Shown here in pieces: positions 1 to 8,506 of a DNA stretch of 64,000 nt (positions within the stretch are counted from its first letter, which is position 1; each line of letters begins with the position of its first letter). The stretch is taken from positions 2,503,501-2,567,500 of the forward strand of contig NZ_CP031963.1 in NCBI RefSeq assembly GCF_003443675.1. The letters run 5' to 3'. The notes beneath the pieces are model-generated. The model did not search any database. It was not told the DNA's origin and saw only the letters and a list, made by a program, of their open reading frames with translations. The position numbers and the translations under genes were made by a program. This DNA is from Aquimarina sp. BL5 (GTDB taxonomy: Bacteria; Bacteroidota; Bacteroidia; Flavobacteriales; Flavobacteriaceae).

Positions 1-47
1 GAGCAGATAAAACAGGATTGTATAAACATTTTAATCCTAAAAATTAT

Positions 48-899
48 TCAAATCCTTTGATAGATTTGCCTATAGGTATTAGGGGACATTTGTTTATACT
101 TGTTAAATTTCCTGTGAAAAAATGATAAGTTATTAAATCCAGATTCATAACCTACTTCTGAAACTGACAAATCGGTTTCTATTAGCATTTTACTAGCTAT
201 CGTAATTTTATATTCGTTTACGTAATTTGAATACGTTTTATCAAAGGTTTTCTTAAAAAATCTACAAAAGGCTTCTTTACTTAACGATAACATATTCGAC
301 AATTCAGTTAGAGAAGGTTCATTTTGATAATTATCTTTAATATAATTGTTAATCACATTTACTCTATGACTCTCTTTTAAAGAAAGATCTTTACCGAAAC
401 TAGGTCCTGCTAATAGTTTCATAGAAGCTTTAGTAGCCAAAATGTTTAATATATTTAATAAGTTTAAGAATCGATCAAATGGATTTTGGTTAAAAATAGA
501 ACTAAATGATTTTTCTAAAGAAAGGGCTGTTTCTAAATCAAAAGAAATACCATAGCTAGATTTTAGAAGCATATTTTTGATACTAATAAACTCAGGTTTA
601 TCAATCCAATATTTAAATAAGTCTTCATCCCATTGAATAACAACGCATTTAACTTGTTCGTTTTTCGCATCAATAGTTTTCCAAGAATGTGGTACATTTT
701 TGCCTACTAAAACCAGATCTCCTCTCTCAAATGATTGCATGGAGTCTCCTACATATCGAATTCCTGTACTTTGTATTATATAGGTTAGTTCGTATTGTGG
801 ATGAAAATGCCATTCTGCCTTAAATTCTTTTTCTTCAAATCTTTTAACTTTAAAAGAATTATTGGGAGATGTAGTAACCTGTTTTAGCTGAGCCTTCAT
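48..899 (-). CDS. AraC-family transcriptional regulator (cupin sensor + HTH)
   Basis: This is a 283-aa one-component regulator. The N-terminal half is an AraC-type cupin sensor (WHFHPQYELTYI), and the C-terminal ~100 residues carry two helix-turn-helix motifs ending in the family signature around VSEVGYESGFNNLSFFHRKF. I chose the ATG at 899 because the longer frame to 1004 adds 35 hydrophobic residues from the intergenic region that do not belong to the fold. It is divergent from the fucose operon starting at 1050. It is probably the local activator or repressor responding to a fucose-derived ligand; the ligand is inferred only from context. Confidence 0.9.
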   Translation of the reverse strand: MKAQLKQVTTSPNNSFKVKRFEEKEFKAEWHFHPQYELTYIIQSTGIRYVGDSMQSFERGDLVLVGKNVPHSWKTIDAKNEQVKCVVIQWDEDLFKYWIDKPEFISIKNMLLKSSYGISFDLETALSLEKSFSSIFNQNPFDRFLNLLNILNILATKASMKLLAGPSFGKDLSLKESHRVNVINNYIKDNYQNEPSLTELSNMLSLSKEAFCRFFKKTFDKTYSNYVNEYKITIASKMLIETDLSVSEVGYESGFNNLSFFHRKFNKYKQMSPNTYRQIYQRI

Positions 900-1049
900 A
901 GAATAAAAGTAGTTAAAAATGTAAAATATTGATGTAAAAGCAGTAATAAAACTTTTAAAAATCAATATAGTGTACAATAAGTGTAATATTATATAGTAAT
1001 GCAAAAATCAATTTAAAGATATTTGTGGTACTAAATAGGCAATATTAAA

Positions 1050-2132
1050 ATGAAGGAATTAGAAATAAAAGACTTAAAAATTTACAAAGCTTCTACTCCA
1101 TTAAAAAAACCAATTTCTGATGCTACCCATACACTCACAGAAATTTCTTTTATTGTTTTGAGAATTAAACTAGAAAATGGAATAGTTGGAGAGTCTTACT
1201 TACTATCGTTTCAATATTCACCAAATGCAATAATAGGGGCATTAAAAGATTTAATTCCAATAGTTAAAGGATATAAAGTTTATGAAACAGCTTTAGTATA
1301 CAAAAAGCTTGAAGGTTTGTTTGAATATTTTGGAAATCAAGGTTTATTGAGGTGGGCACAATCTGCAATAAACATTGCTATGTGGGATGCTTGGGGAAAA
1401 GTACAAAATCAGCCTGTTTATAAATTATTAGGTGTCACTAAAGAGAAGGTGAGTATTTATGGTAGTGGTGGATGGATCTCCTACACCATAGACGAACTCA
1501 TTGAAGAAGTTACCAATTATGCAGAAAGAGGATTTAAAGCAGTAAAAATAAAAGTTGGGTCGCCAAAAGTAAGCACAGATCTAGAGCGTTTAAGAAAAGT
1601 AAGAGAAGCCGTAGGAAATGAAATTGATATTATGATGGATGCTAATCAAGGCATGGATTTAACTTCTGCGGTTAAATTATCAAATGGTGCAAAAGACTTA
1701 AACATTAATTGGTTTGAAGAACCTGTGCATCATCAAGATTTTCAAGCGTACCAAAGTCTAAAGAATCAAACAGGTATTTCTTTGGCCATGGGAGAAAGAG
1801 AATTTGATACACTCCCCCTTCGCGAATTGGTAACTAGAAATGCATTAGATATTTGGCAACCAGATATTTTAAGAATTGGTGGTGTTGAAGCTTGGAGAGA
1901 AAGTGCTGCTTTGGCAAATAGTTTTCATTTACCTGTTTTACCACACTATTACAAAGATTATGATGTACCATTACTTTGTACCATACCCAATGGTGTTGGA
2001 GCTGAATCTTTTGATTGGGTAGACCCATTAATTGATAATCCAATGAAAATAGATGACGGTTATGCAAAACCTCATGATATACCTGGATGGGGATTTACCT
2101 TTATAGATGATCACTTAACTGAAATAAAATAA
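1050..2132 (+). CDS. enolase-superfamily sugar-acid dehydratase (probable L-fuconate dehydratase role)
   Basis: This is a 360-aa member of the mandelate racemase/muconate-lactonizing group. The catalytic KxK lysines are in AVKIKVG (about K166 and K168). Metal ligands are visible in MDANQG, FEEP and GERE, and there is a C-terminal PHYYKD histidine. The expected reaction is dehydration of an aldonate to a 2-keto-3-deoxy acid. In this operon, with FucP and a GH29 fucosidase, L-fuconate is the likely substrate. It is shorter than classical ~440-aa L-fuconate dehydratases, so another acid-sugar subgroup is possible. It is the first gene of the operon, and its stop lies 1 bp before the next start. 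Confidence 0.85.
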   Translation: MKELEIKDLKIYKASTPLKKPISDATHTLTEISFIVLRIKLENGIVGESYLLSFQYSPNAIIGALKDLIPIVKGYKVYETALVYKKLEGLFEYFGNQGLLRWAQSAINIAMWDAWGKVQNQPVYKLLGVTKEKVSIYGSGGWISYTIDELIEEVTNYAERGFKAVKIKVGSPKVSTDLERLRKVREAVGNEIDIMMDANQGMDLTSAVKLSNGAKDLNINWFEEPVHHQDFQAYQSLKNQTGISLAMGEREFDTLPLRELVTRNALDIWQPDILRIGGVEAWRESAALANSFHLPVLPHYYKDYDVPLLCTIPNGVGAESFDWVDPLIDNPMKIDDGYAKPHDIPGWGFTFIDDHLTEIK

Positions 2133-2133
2133 T

Positions 2134-2895
2134 ATGGCACTATTAGATTTTTCATTAGAGAATAAAATTGCACTGATTACTGGTGGAGGCACGGGTATAG
2201 GTCTTGGTATTGCAAAGGCGTTTATAGAAGTTGGAGCAAAAGTAATTATTACAGGCCGTAGAGAACAAGTATTGGAGGAAGCTGTAAAAGAATTAGGTGA
2301 AAATGCATCGTATCGCGTAAATGATATTACGAATAAAAAGGAAATCCCGAGTTTAGTGAGTGACATTGAAACCACTATTGGCCCTATTGAAATATTGGTG
2401 AATAACGCGGGTATTCATCATAAAGCAATGGCTCAAGATACTACTGATGAAGATTTTGAAAGAATTCTGCAAACCAACGTAATGAGTGTTTTTACATTAA
2501 CGCGCGAATGCGCAAAGTATATGTTACCCAGAAAAAAGGGTTCAATTATAATGATAGGTTCTATGGCCGGTTTATTCGGAATAGATAAAGTAATCGCTTA
2601 CGGCACTTCTAAGACGGCATTAACAGGATTAGTAAATGCATTGGTTACGGAATATTCAAAAGACAATGTGCGTGTAAATGCTATAGCGCCAGGCTGGATA
2701 GAATCCAATATGTTTTTGAATGCAATAAACAATGACCCAAAAAGGAAAGAGCAAATCACTAATAGAATTGCAATGGATCATTTTGGGCAAACTAGTGATA
2801 TAGGAAATGCTGCTGTCTTTTTAAGTTCGGAAGCTGCAAAATATATCACGGGAGTCGTGTTACCTGTTGATGGTGGGGCCGCCGTAAATTTTTAA
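2134..2895 (+). CDS. SDR-family oxidoreductase (probable 2-keto-3-deoxy-L-fuconate dehydrogenase)
   Basis: This is a 253-aa classical short-chain dehydrogenase of normal family length. The Rossmann TGGGTGIG motif is at about residues 16-23, with NNAG, a catalytic Ser in MIGSMAG and YGTSK as the Tyr-Lys pair. The C-terminal G-PVDGG pattern is typical of sugar-acid dehydrogenases. Directly behind the dehydratase, it would oxidise the 2-keto-3-deoxy acid in the non-phosphorylative fucose route. Substrate assignment is contextual. It starts 1 bp after the enolase stop, indicating translational coupling. Confidence 0.88.
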   Translation: MALLDFSLENKIALITGGGTGIGLGIAKAFIEVGAKVIITGRREQVLEEAVKELGENASYRVNDITNKKEIPSLVSDIETTIGPIEILVNNAGIHHKAMAQDTTDEDFERILQTNVMSVFTLTRECAKYMLPRKKGSIIMIGSMAGLFGIDKVIAYGTSKTALTGLVNALVTEYSKDNVRVNAIAPGWIESNMFLNAINNDPKRKEQITNRIAMDHFGQTSDIGNAAVFLSSEAAKYITGVVLPVDGGAAVNF

Positions 2896-2926
2896 CCCAT
2901 ATGATGGAATATGCTATTTAATTTCT

Positions 2927-3874
2927 ATGGAAAATAAAATTATGAAACCAACATATATAGGAGACTATTCTAAAAGTATAGCTTTTAATAATCAAAGTCG
3001 CTTAGTATATGGCACTTCGGCACTTGGTGGTGTTTGGGGACCTGTAGAAGCATCAGAATCTGTAAATGCGTTATTATTTGCGTTAGAAAATGGGATCTCT
3101 GTTTTAGACACCGCACCTTCTTATGCTAATTCAGAATTATACGTAGGTAAAGCATTGCGACAATGGAAAGGAGAAAAACCATTTGTTAGTACCAAAGTAG
3201 GTCGCTTGCGCGGTGATGATGCATTCGATGTTAAACTCGACTATTCGCCAGAATCGATGAAGCGAAGTCTATCCAATAGTCTAGAAACTTTAGGTTTAGA
3301 ACACATTGATCTACTATTTCTACACGAGCCTCAATTCGTTCCTTTAGATAAAATTGAACAAATTTTGGATACACTTAAAAGCTTTAAATCAGAAGGTTTA
3401 GCAAGAAAAATAGGTGTTGGAGGAAATCCTTCAGAAGAATTTAAACCATTTATAACCAATGATAATTTTGACGTTGTATCTGGTTTTTTAAGAATGGATG
3501 CCTGTAATCTTAGTGCCTATAATGGAGAAATTCAGCAATATAAAAAAGGTGGTATTGCATACTATGCCGCATCAGCCTTACATTTTTCCTTACTTGGAAA
3601 TCGATTTGAAAAATATGTAAAAGAAGGCATTGATGGCGAGTGGATAACGCAAACGGATCTGGATAATGCAATAAAAGTTAAGGCAATTGCAGATAAAACA
3701 GCTATGCCCTTAGCTACATTGGCACAACGTTATCTGTTTTCTATAGCAGAAGCGGACAGAGTAGTTATGGGAGCTAGGAATTTAAAACAAATACAATCTA
3801 CAATCAAGGATTGGAATTTAGGAAAGTTGCCAGAGGATATATTTAATGAAATTACCGAAATAATCACGACATGA
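2927..3874 (+). CDS. aldo/keto reductase (probable L-fucose/aldose 1-dehydrogenase)
   Basis: This is a 315-aa TIM-barrel aldo/keto reductase. The tetrad residues are visible as LDTAPSY (Asp and Tyr), the Lys in VSTKVGRL and the His in LLFLHEP. The C-terminal R-V-V-M-G-A-R segment resembles the NADP-binding end. The N-terminus resembles D-threo-aldose 1-dehydrogenases, which oxidise L-fucose to the lactone, fitting the first step of the pathway encoded here. An internal ATG at 2942 is an equally plausible start. It overlaps the next gene by 4 bp (ATGA). Confidence 0.85.
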   Translation: MENKIMKPTYIGDYSKSIAFNNQSRLVYGTSALGGVWGPVEASESVNALLFALENGISVLDTAPSYANSELYVGKALRQWKGEKPFVSTKVGRLRGDDAFDVKLDYSPESMKRSLSNSLETLGLEHIDLLFLHEPQFVPLDKIEQILDTLKSFKSEGLARKIGVGGNPSEEFKPFITNDNFDVVSGFLRMDACNLSAYNGEIQQYKKGGIAYYAASALHFSLLGNRFEKYVKEGIDGEWITQTDLDNAIKVKAIADKTAMPLATLAQRYLFSIAEADRVVMGARNLKQIQSTIKDWNLGKLPEDIFNEITEIITT

Positions 3875-4890
3875 AAGTAATTAGACTTAATGAACCAGGA
3901 AAATGGGAATCCTTTCAAGTTTCAAAATTTGATAAAACGCTTTCACCCGGAGAAGCATTAGTTAAGGTAAAGAAAATAGGGATTTGTGGGACAGATTTAC
4001 ACGCATTTAAAGGAAGTCAACCTTTTTTTAAGTATCCTAGAATTTTAGGCCATGAATTAGCTGTAGAGGTAATTGATGTCGCCAATGATGTTAAAACGAT
4101 CAAAGTCGGAGATCAATGCGCTGTAGAACCTTATTATAATGAGGGCATAAATCAAGCAGTTAGAAATGGCAAACCCAATTGCGGGGATAACTTAAGAGTT
4201 TTGGGCGTGCATGTAGATGGTGGGATGCAGGAATATTTCAAATATCCAGCAAAATTTCTTCATTCATCCAACACATTATCAGAAGACCAATTGGCAATGA
4301 TAGAACCCTTAGCAATAGGATGTCATGCAGTAGATAGAGCTAACATATCCCATAAAGATATTGTTTTAGTTATTGGAGTCGGTCCTATAGGGTTAGCAAC
4401 CATTCAATTTGCTCAATTAACAGGTGCCAGAGTAATTGCCATGGATCTAGATGATGCTAAACTGGAAAAATGCAAGAAAATAACTAAGATCTCTGATACA
4501 ATTAATGCTCTTGGGGATGTGGAAACATTATTAACAGAATTACTAGATGGTGATTTACCGACCATCGTTATGGATGCTACAGGAAGTGAAAAATCTATGT
4601 TGAATACCTTTAACTATGCTGCTGCTGGAGGTACGATTGTTTTTATAGGATTATTTTTGGGTAATGTCGTTTTTAATGATCCCTATTTCCATAAAAAAGA
4701 ATTAACACTAAAGGCCAGCAGAGCTGCTTTAAGCTCAGATTTTGGTCGCATTATTCGATTAATAGAAGCTGGTAAAATAGACCCAACCTCCTTTATTACT
4801 CATAGAATAAAGTTTGATGATATTCCCGATGAGTTTGAAAAACTATATACGTGTAAAGGCGATTTGATTAAAGCAATAATTGAATTGTAA
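3871..4890 (+). CDS. zinc-type alcohol/polyol dehydrogenase, structural zinc lobe degenerate
   Basis: This is a 339-aa medium-chain dehydrogenase. Catalytic-zinc ligands are recognisable in GICGTDLHAFKG and LGHELAVEV, and the NAD-binding motif is VGPIGLA. The loop that normally holds four structural-zinc cysteines reads roughly NEGINQAVRNGKPNCGDN and keeps only one Cys, so the structural zinc is probably lost. The role in the fucose operon is likely oxidation of an alcohol intermediate such as a keto-acid or lactaldehyde-type product; the exact substrate is not readable. It is coupled to the upstream reductase by an ATGA overlap. Confidence 0.85.
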   Translation: MKVIRLNEPGKWESFQVSKFDKTLSPGEALVKVKKIGICGTDLHAFKGSQPFFKYPRILGHELAVEVIDVANDVKTIKVGDQCAVEPYYNEGINQAVRNGKPNCGDNLRVLGVHVDGGMQEYFKYPAKFLHSSNTLSEDQLAMIEPLAIGCHAVDRANISHKDIVLVIGVGPIGLATIQFAQLTGARVIAMDLDDAKLEKCKKITKISDTINALGDVETLLTELLDGDLPTIVMDATGSEKSMLNTFNYAAAGGTIVFIGLFLGNVVFNDPYFHKKELTLKASRAALSSDFGRIIRLIEAGKIDPTSFITHRIKFDDIPDEFEKLYTCKGDLIKAIIEL

Positions 4891-4919
4891 AAATGTAAAC
4901 AACAAATCAAAATATAAGA

Positions 4920-6206
4920 ATGTCCAAATCAAAAAGTATAACATCTTCAAAATATCTAGTCCCATTAATCATCATTATGGCACTGATGTTTTTCTGGAAT
5001 TTGAGTAGAAATATTAACGATGTACTTATTCCTCATTTAAAACGGGCATGTGAACTAACTGATTTTCAGTCGTCATTAGTGCAATCTGCTTTTTTTGGCG
5101 CCTATTTTATCGTGGCGCTTCCGGCAGGATGGTATATTCAGAAAAAAGGGTATCGTATAGGTATTATAACAGGTCTAATAGTGGCATCAATAGGAGCATT
5201 TTTATTTTTCCCTGCGGCCGAAACCAGAATCTATTCTTTCTTCCTGGCAGCATTATTTATTATGGCGGCTGGTTTCGCTATTTTAGAAGTAACCGCTTCT
5301 CCATATATTACAAAATTAGGAGATCCTGATGGGGCTTCAAGTAGGCTTAGCTTATCTGCAGCAATAGGATCCGTTGGTGCAACAATCGCTCCCTTTCTTG
5401 CAGCACAACTTTTACTACACGAAGAGGATATCAAACAAACTACTATCGATGCTTTTTCGCAGGTAGAATTACAAACCTTTTTATCAGGCGAAGCAGATTT
5501 GGTAAAAGCACCTTATTTAATATTAGGCGGCATTCTAGCTGTAATTGCTATTATAGTAGTTTTTGTCAACTTACCTGAAATTAAGGATGATGATGGTGAT
5601 TCTTCACAAAAAAAACCATTAAAAGACATTCTTAAATTCAAGCATACTCTTTATGGAGTAGGCGCAGAATTCTTTTACGTAGGTGCTGAAGTGGGTATTG
5701 TTAGTTTTATTATTCGCTATGCCAAATGGTTGAATATCCCTGATCTAACAGAGCAAAACTCAGCTATTTTTATTACTGTTTTTATGGCTTTGGTGTTGAT
5801 AGGTCGCTTATTAGGAGTGTATATTTTAAACGTATTTAAACCTGCGAGAGTTTTGGTTTTTTGTAGTATTGGAGCCTTTGTTATGGTAGCAATTTCTATG
5901 AGTACCAATGGTTATTTATCATTAGCATGCTTGTCTTCTGTTGGATTATTTACCTCTATAGTTTACCCAATTATTTTTAGCTTGAGTATGAAAGATTTGG
6001 GAGGGTATACCAAAACAGGTTCTTCAGTATTTCTTTTGGGGATTGTTGGTGGGGCGATTGTTCCACCATTAATGGGTTATATTTCTGATATTTCTAACAT
6101 CCGTTATTCGTTTATCATTCCACTTATTTGTTATGTGTACCTCCTGTTTTTTGCGATTAGGGGGCATAGAGTAAATATCCAAGGTACATCTAACAAAACA
6201 GTTTAA
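4920..6206 (+). CDS. fucP: L-fucose:H+ symporter, FucP-type MFS permease
   Basis: This is a 428-aa major facilitator with about 12 hydrophobic segments. The N-terminal signature region (MFFWNLSRNINDVLIPHLK, then FQSSLVQSAFFGAYFIVALP) is characteristic of FucP and related sugar permeases of Bacteroidota. It would import L-fucose across the inner membrane. It lies mid-operon, 29 bp after the dehydrogenase and 7 bp before the mutarotase. The fucose assignment is supported by the adjoining GH29 gene. Transport of a related hexose is the main alternative. Confidence 0.88.
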   Translation: MSKSKSITSSKYLVPLIIIMALMFFWNLSRNINDVLIPHLKRACELTDFQSSLVQSAFFGAYFIVALPAGWYIQKKGYRIGIITGLIVASIGAFLFFPAAETRIYSFFLAALFIMAAGFAILEVTASPYITKLGDPDGASSRLSLSAAIGSVGATIAPFLAAQLLLHEEDIKQTTIDAFSQVELQTFLSGEADLVKAPYLILGGILAVIAIIVVFVNLPEIKDDDGDSSQKKPLKDILKFKHTLYGVGAEFFYVGAEVGIVSFIIRYAKWLNIPDLTEQNSAIFITVFMALVLIGRLLGVYILNVFKPARVLVFCSIGAFVMVAISMSTNGYLSLACLSSVGLFTSIVYPIIFSLSMKDLGGYTKTGSSVFLLGIVGGAIVPPLMGYISDISNIRYSFIIPLICYVYLLFFAIRGHRVNIQGTSNKTV

Positions 6207-6213
6207 GTTTTTT

Positions 6214-6921
6214 ATGGAGTATTTAGAGAATCAATTTAGACGTTTTACCTTTTTTTTGGAAACGGATTCCAAAGAAACGATGCCTTCCTTTTCTAAATTA
6301 GATAGGGCCACGCTGAATACCGTTGGAATTCTTAATGTAGAAGAATATCAAAAGGAGCATCAACTTTTTTTTGTTGTGGATGCCCAACCAGAAATGAGCC
6401 ATACGGATGTCAAAAAAGCGTTTATAAGGGCTCAACGTATGCTAAATTCTCTCGAAAATCAAAAAGACATAAACCATAACTCACTTATAGAAGTAGCTCC
6501 TTTAGAACGCATTTTCGAACTTGATCAAAAAAAAAGTTACGAGCCGCAAAAGGGACAATTAAAAACAAAATTAGGGAAGTGCAAAAGGTTTGTATGGACA
6601 TTACTGCTAGAAGAAAATCCAGAATTAATAAATGAATATAGAAAAGTTCATAGCATTGGGCAAGCATGGCCACAGATTACTAAAAACATGAAACAGGTAG
6701 GTGTTAAGGATATGGAAATATACTTGTATAGCAATCAAGCTATCTTGATCATGGACACCAAGCCCGACTTTGATTTGGAAAAAGTAGCTCCAATATGGCA
6801 AAATCTTCCAAAAGAATCTGAATGGCAAGAGTATGTGGCTAAGTTTCAACGAACAAGTCCAGAAAGCGCCATTCAAGAAAAATGGACAGACATGAAGAAG
6901 GTAAATGTAAACAAGAAATAA
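6214..6921 (+). CDS. L-rhamnose mutarotase-family protein, apparent tandem duplication
   Basis: This is a 235-aa protein. The C-terminal ~105 residues match the RhaM/DUF718 mutarotase pattern (KRFVWTLLLEENPELINEYRKVH-style start, WP.I, YLYSNQAILIMDTKPDFD, WQNLPKESEW). The first ~110 residues look like a degenerate copy (RRFTFFLE, LFFVVDAQPEM). The usual family length is ~105, so this is a fused double domain. It would interconvert anomers of L-fucose imported by the permease and released by the fucosidase. It lies 7 bp after fucP. Confidence 0.75.
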   Translation: MEYLENQFRRFTFFLETDSKETMPSFSKLDRATLNTVGILNVEEYQKEHQLFFVVDAQPEMSHTDVKKAFIRAQRMLNSLENQKDINHNSLIEVAPLERIFELDQKKSYEPQKGQLKTKLGKCKRFVWTLLLEENPELINEYRKVHSIGQAWPQITKNMKQVGVKDMEIYLYSNQAILIMDTKPDFDLEKVAPIWQNLPKESEWQEYVAKFQRTSPESAIQEKWTDMKKVNVNKK

Positions 6922-6954
6922 TATGCTTGTGAAAATTTCACATTCAATATAAAA

Positions 6955-8490
6955 TTGAAATATATGAAGGCAGTAACCGAAAAATTAATGTTCCTTTTAT
7001 TTTTTACATCATTATTTGCTTGTAAAGATAGTAAAGTGGTTAAGGATGCTACAGAAGTGAAAAAAGAACTTATTACCTACCAAGAGAATTGGGAAAGTTT
7101 AGAGCAATACAAAATTCCGCAATGGATTAAAGACAGAAAGTTTGGGATCTTTATTCACTGGGGACCAAACTCGGTAGCTGAGTTGCATACCGATTGGTAT
7201 CCGCAATGGATGTACCTGGATAAAGGAAGCCTTAATCACCAAACAGGAGAAAGGATCAATGATAAGCCCCATCCTGCATTTGCGTATCACAAAAAAAAGT
7301 TTGGAGATCATAAAGATGTTGGGTATAAAGATCTTATTCCCTTATGGATTATGGAAAATTTTAATGCTAAAGATTGGGTTGATTTATTTAAAAAATCTGG
7401 TGCTCAATATGTTGTTCCTGTTGCGGAACATCACGATAGCTATGCATTGTATGAATCTTCAATAACAAAATACAATGCTGTTAATATGGGCCCTAAAAAA
7501 GATGTTTTTAAGGAATTAACAGATGAAATAAAAAAACAAGGTTTAGTCTGCGGAGCAAGTTCTCATCTGGCATATAATTGGAGTTTTTATAATCAACAAG
7601 ATTACTTTGATACCGGAGATCCCGAATATTCTGATCTCTATGCACCACTTCATGAGCCAGGCACCCCTGTAAGTGAAGAATGGTTAGCCACTATATGGTG
7701 GCCTCGAACAAAAGAAATTATAGATAACTATGAGCCAGACATTCTTTGGTTTGACTTTTTTCTAGACAGACCTGAGTTTGCGCCGTATCATAAAAAATTA
7801 GCGGCATATTATTATAACTCAGGATTAAAGAGAGGGAAAGAAGTAGTATTACAAACCAAAAATCACAAATATCCTTCCTATCCAGAAGGCACACATATGC
7901 TAGATTTAGAACGAAGTAAATTGGATGATATTCGAAAAGAATACTGGCAAACAGACACTTCAATAGGAAAAAATTCTTGGTATTATTCAGAAAATTGGAT
8001 CCCTAAATCTTCAGGAGAATTAATTGCTGATTTGGTAGATATTGTAAGTAAAAATGGATGTTTATTACTAAATATAGGTCCTAGAAAAGATGGAATTATT
8101 CCTGAGGATCAGAAAAAAACACTTTTGGATATCGGAAAATGGTTAGAAATAAATGGAGAAGCCATTTACGGTTCTCAATATTGGGAAGTATATGGTGAAG
8201 GACCTACAAAAACTGAATTAGGTCACCTTTCAGAAAGTAAAAATAAAAGTTTTACCAAAGAGGATATTCGATTTACTACAAAAGATAACACTCTTTATGC
8301 GTTTGCATTAATTCCTTCTGAAGACGAAGTGAAAATCAAATACCTAAACAGTTCAAACATCGATATTACATCTATTGAATTATTAGGATATGATGGAGAT
8401 ATTACCTTTGAACAAACTTCAGATGTTCTTACTATTGAACTGCCTAAATCAACAGGGTTAGAGCATACATTAGTTTTTAAAATAATTTAA
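6955..8490 (+). CDS. GH29 alpha-L-fucosidase, lipoprotein
   Basis: This is a 511-aa glycoside hydrolase family 29 enzyme. A lipobox-like signal (LLFFTSLFACKD) suggests outer-membrane or periplasmic anchoring. The catalytic barrel is marked by KFGIFIHWGP, VAEHHDSYALY, the nucleophile region PDILWFDF and LNIGPRKDGIIPEDQ. It hydrolyses terminal alpha-L-fucosyl residues. An in-frame ATG at 6964 is an alternative start. It sits between the mutarotase and the sulfatase, consistent with degradation of a sulfated fucose-containing glycan. Confidence 0.93.
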   Translation: MKYMKAVTEKLMFLLFFTSLFACKDSKVVKDATEVKKELITYQENWESLEQYKIPQWIKDRKFGIFIHWGPNSVAELHTDWYPQWMYLDKGSLNHQTGERINDKPHPAFAYHKKKFGDHKDVGYKDLIPLWIMENFNAKDWVDLFKKSGAQYVVPVAEHHDSYALYESSITKYNAVNMGPKKDVFKELTDEIKKQGLVCGASSHLAYNWSFYNQQDYFDTGDPEYSDLYAPLHEPGTPVSEEWLATIWWPRTKEIIDNYEPDILWFDFFLDRPEFAPYHKKLAAYYYNSGLKRGKEVVLQTKNHKYPSYPEGTHMLDLERSKLDDIRKEYWQTDTSIGKNSWYYSENWIPKSSGELIADLVDIVSKNGCLLLNIGPRKDGIIPEDQKKTLLDIGKWLEINGEAIYGSQYWEVYGEGPTKTELGHLSESKNKSFTKEDIRFTTKDNTLYAFALIPSEDEVKIKYLNSSNIDITSIELLGYDGDITFEQTSDVLTIELPKSTGLEHTLVFKII

Positions 8491-8506
8491 AAATTAGTAT
8501 CAATCA

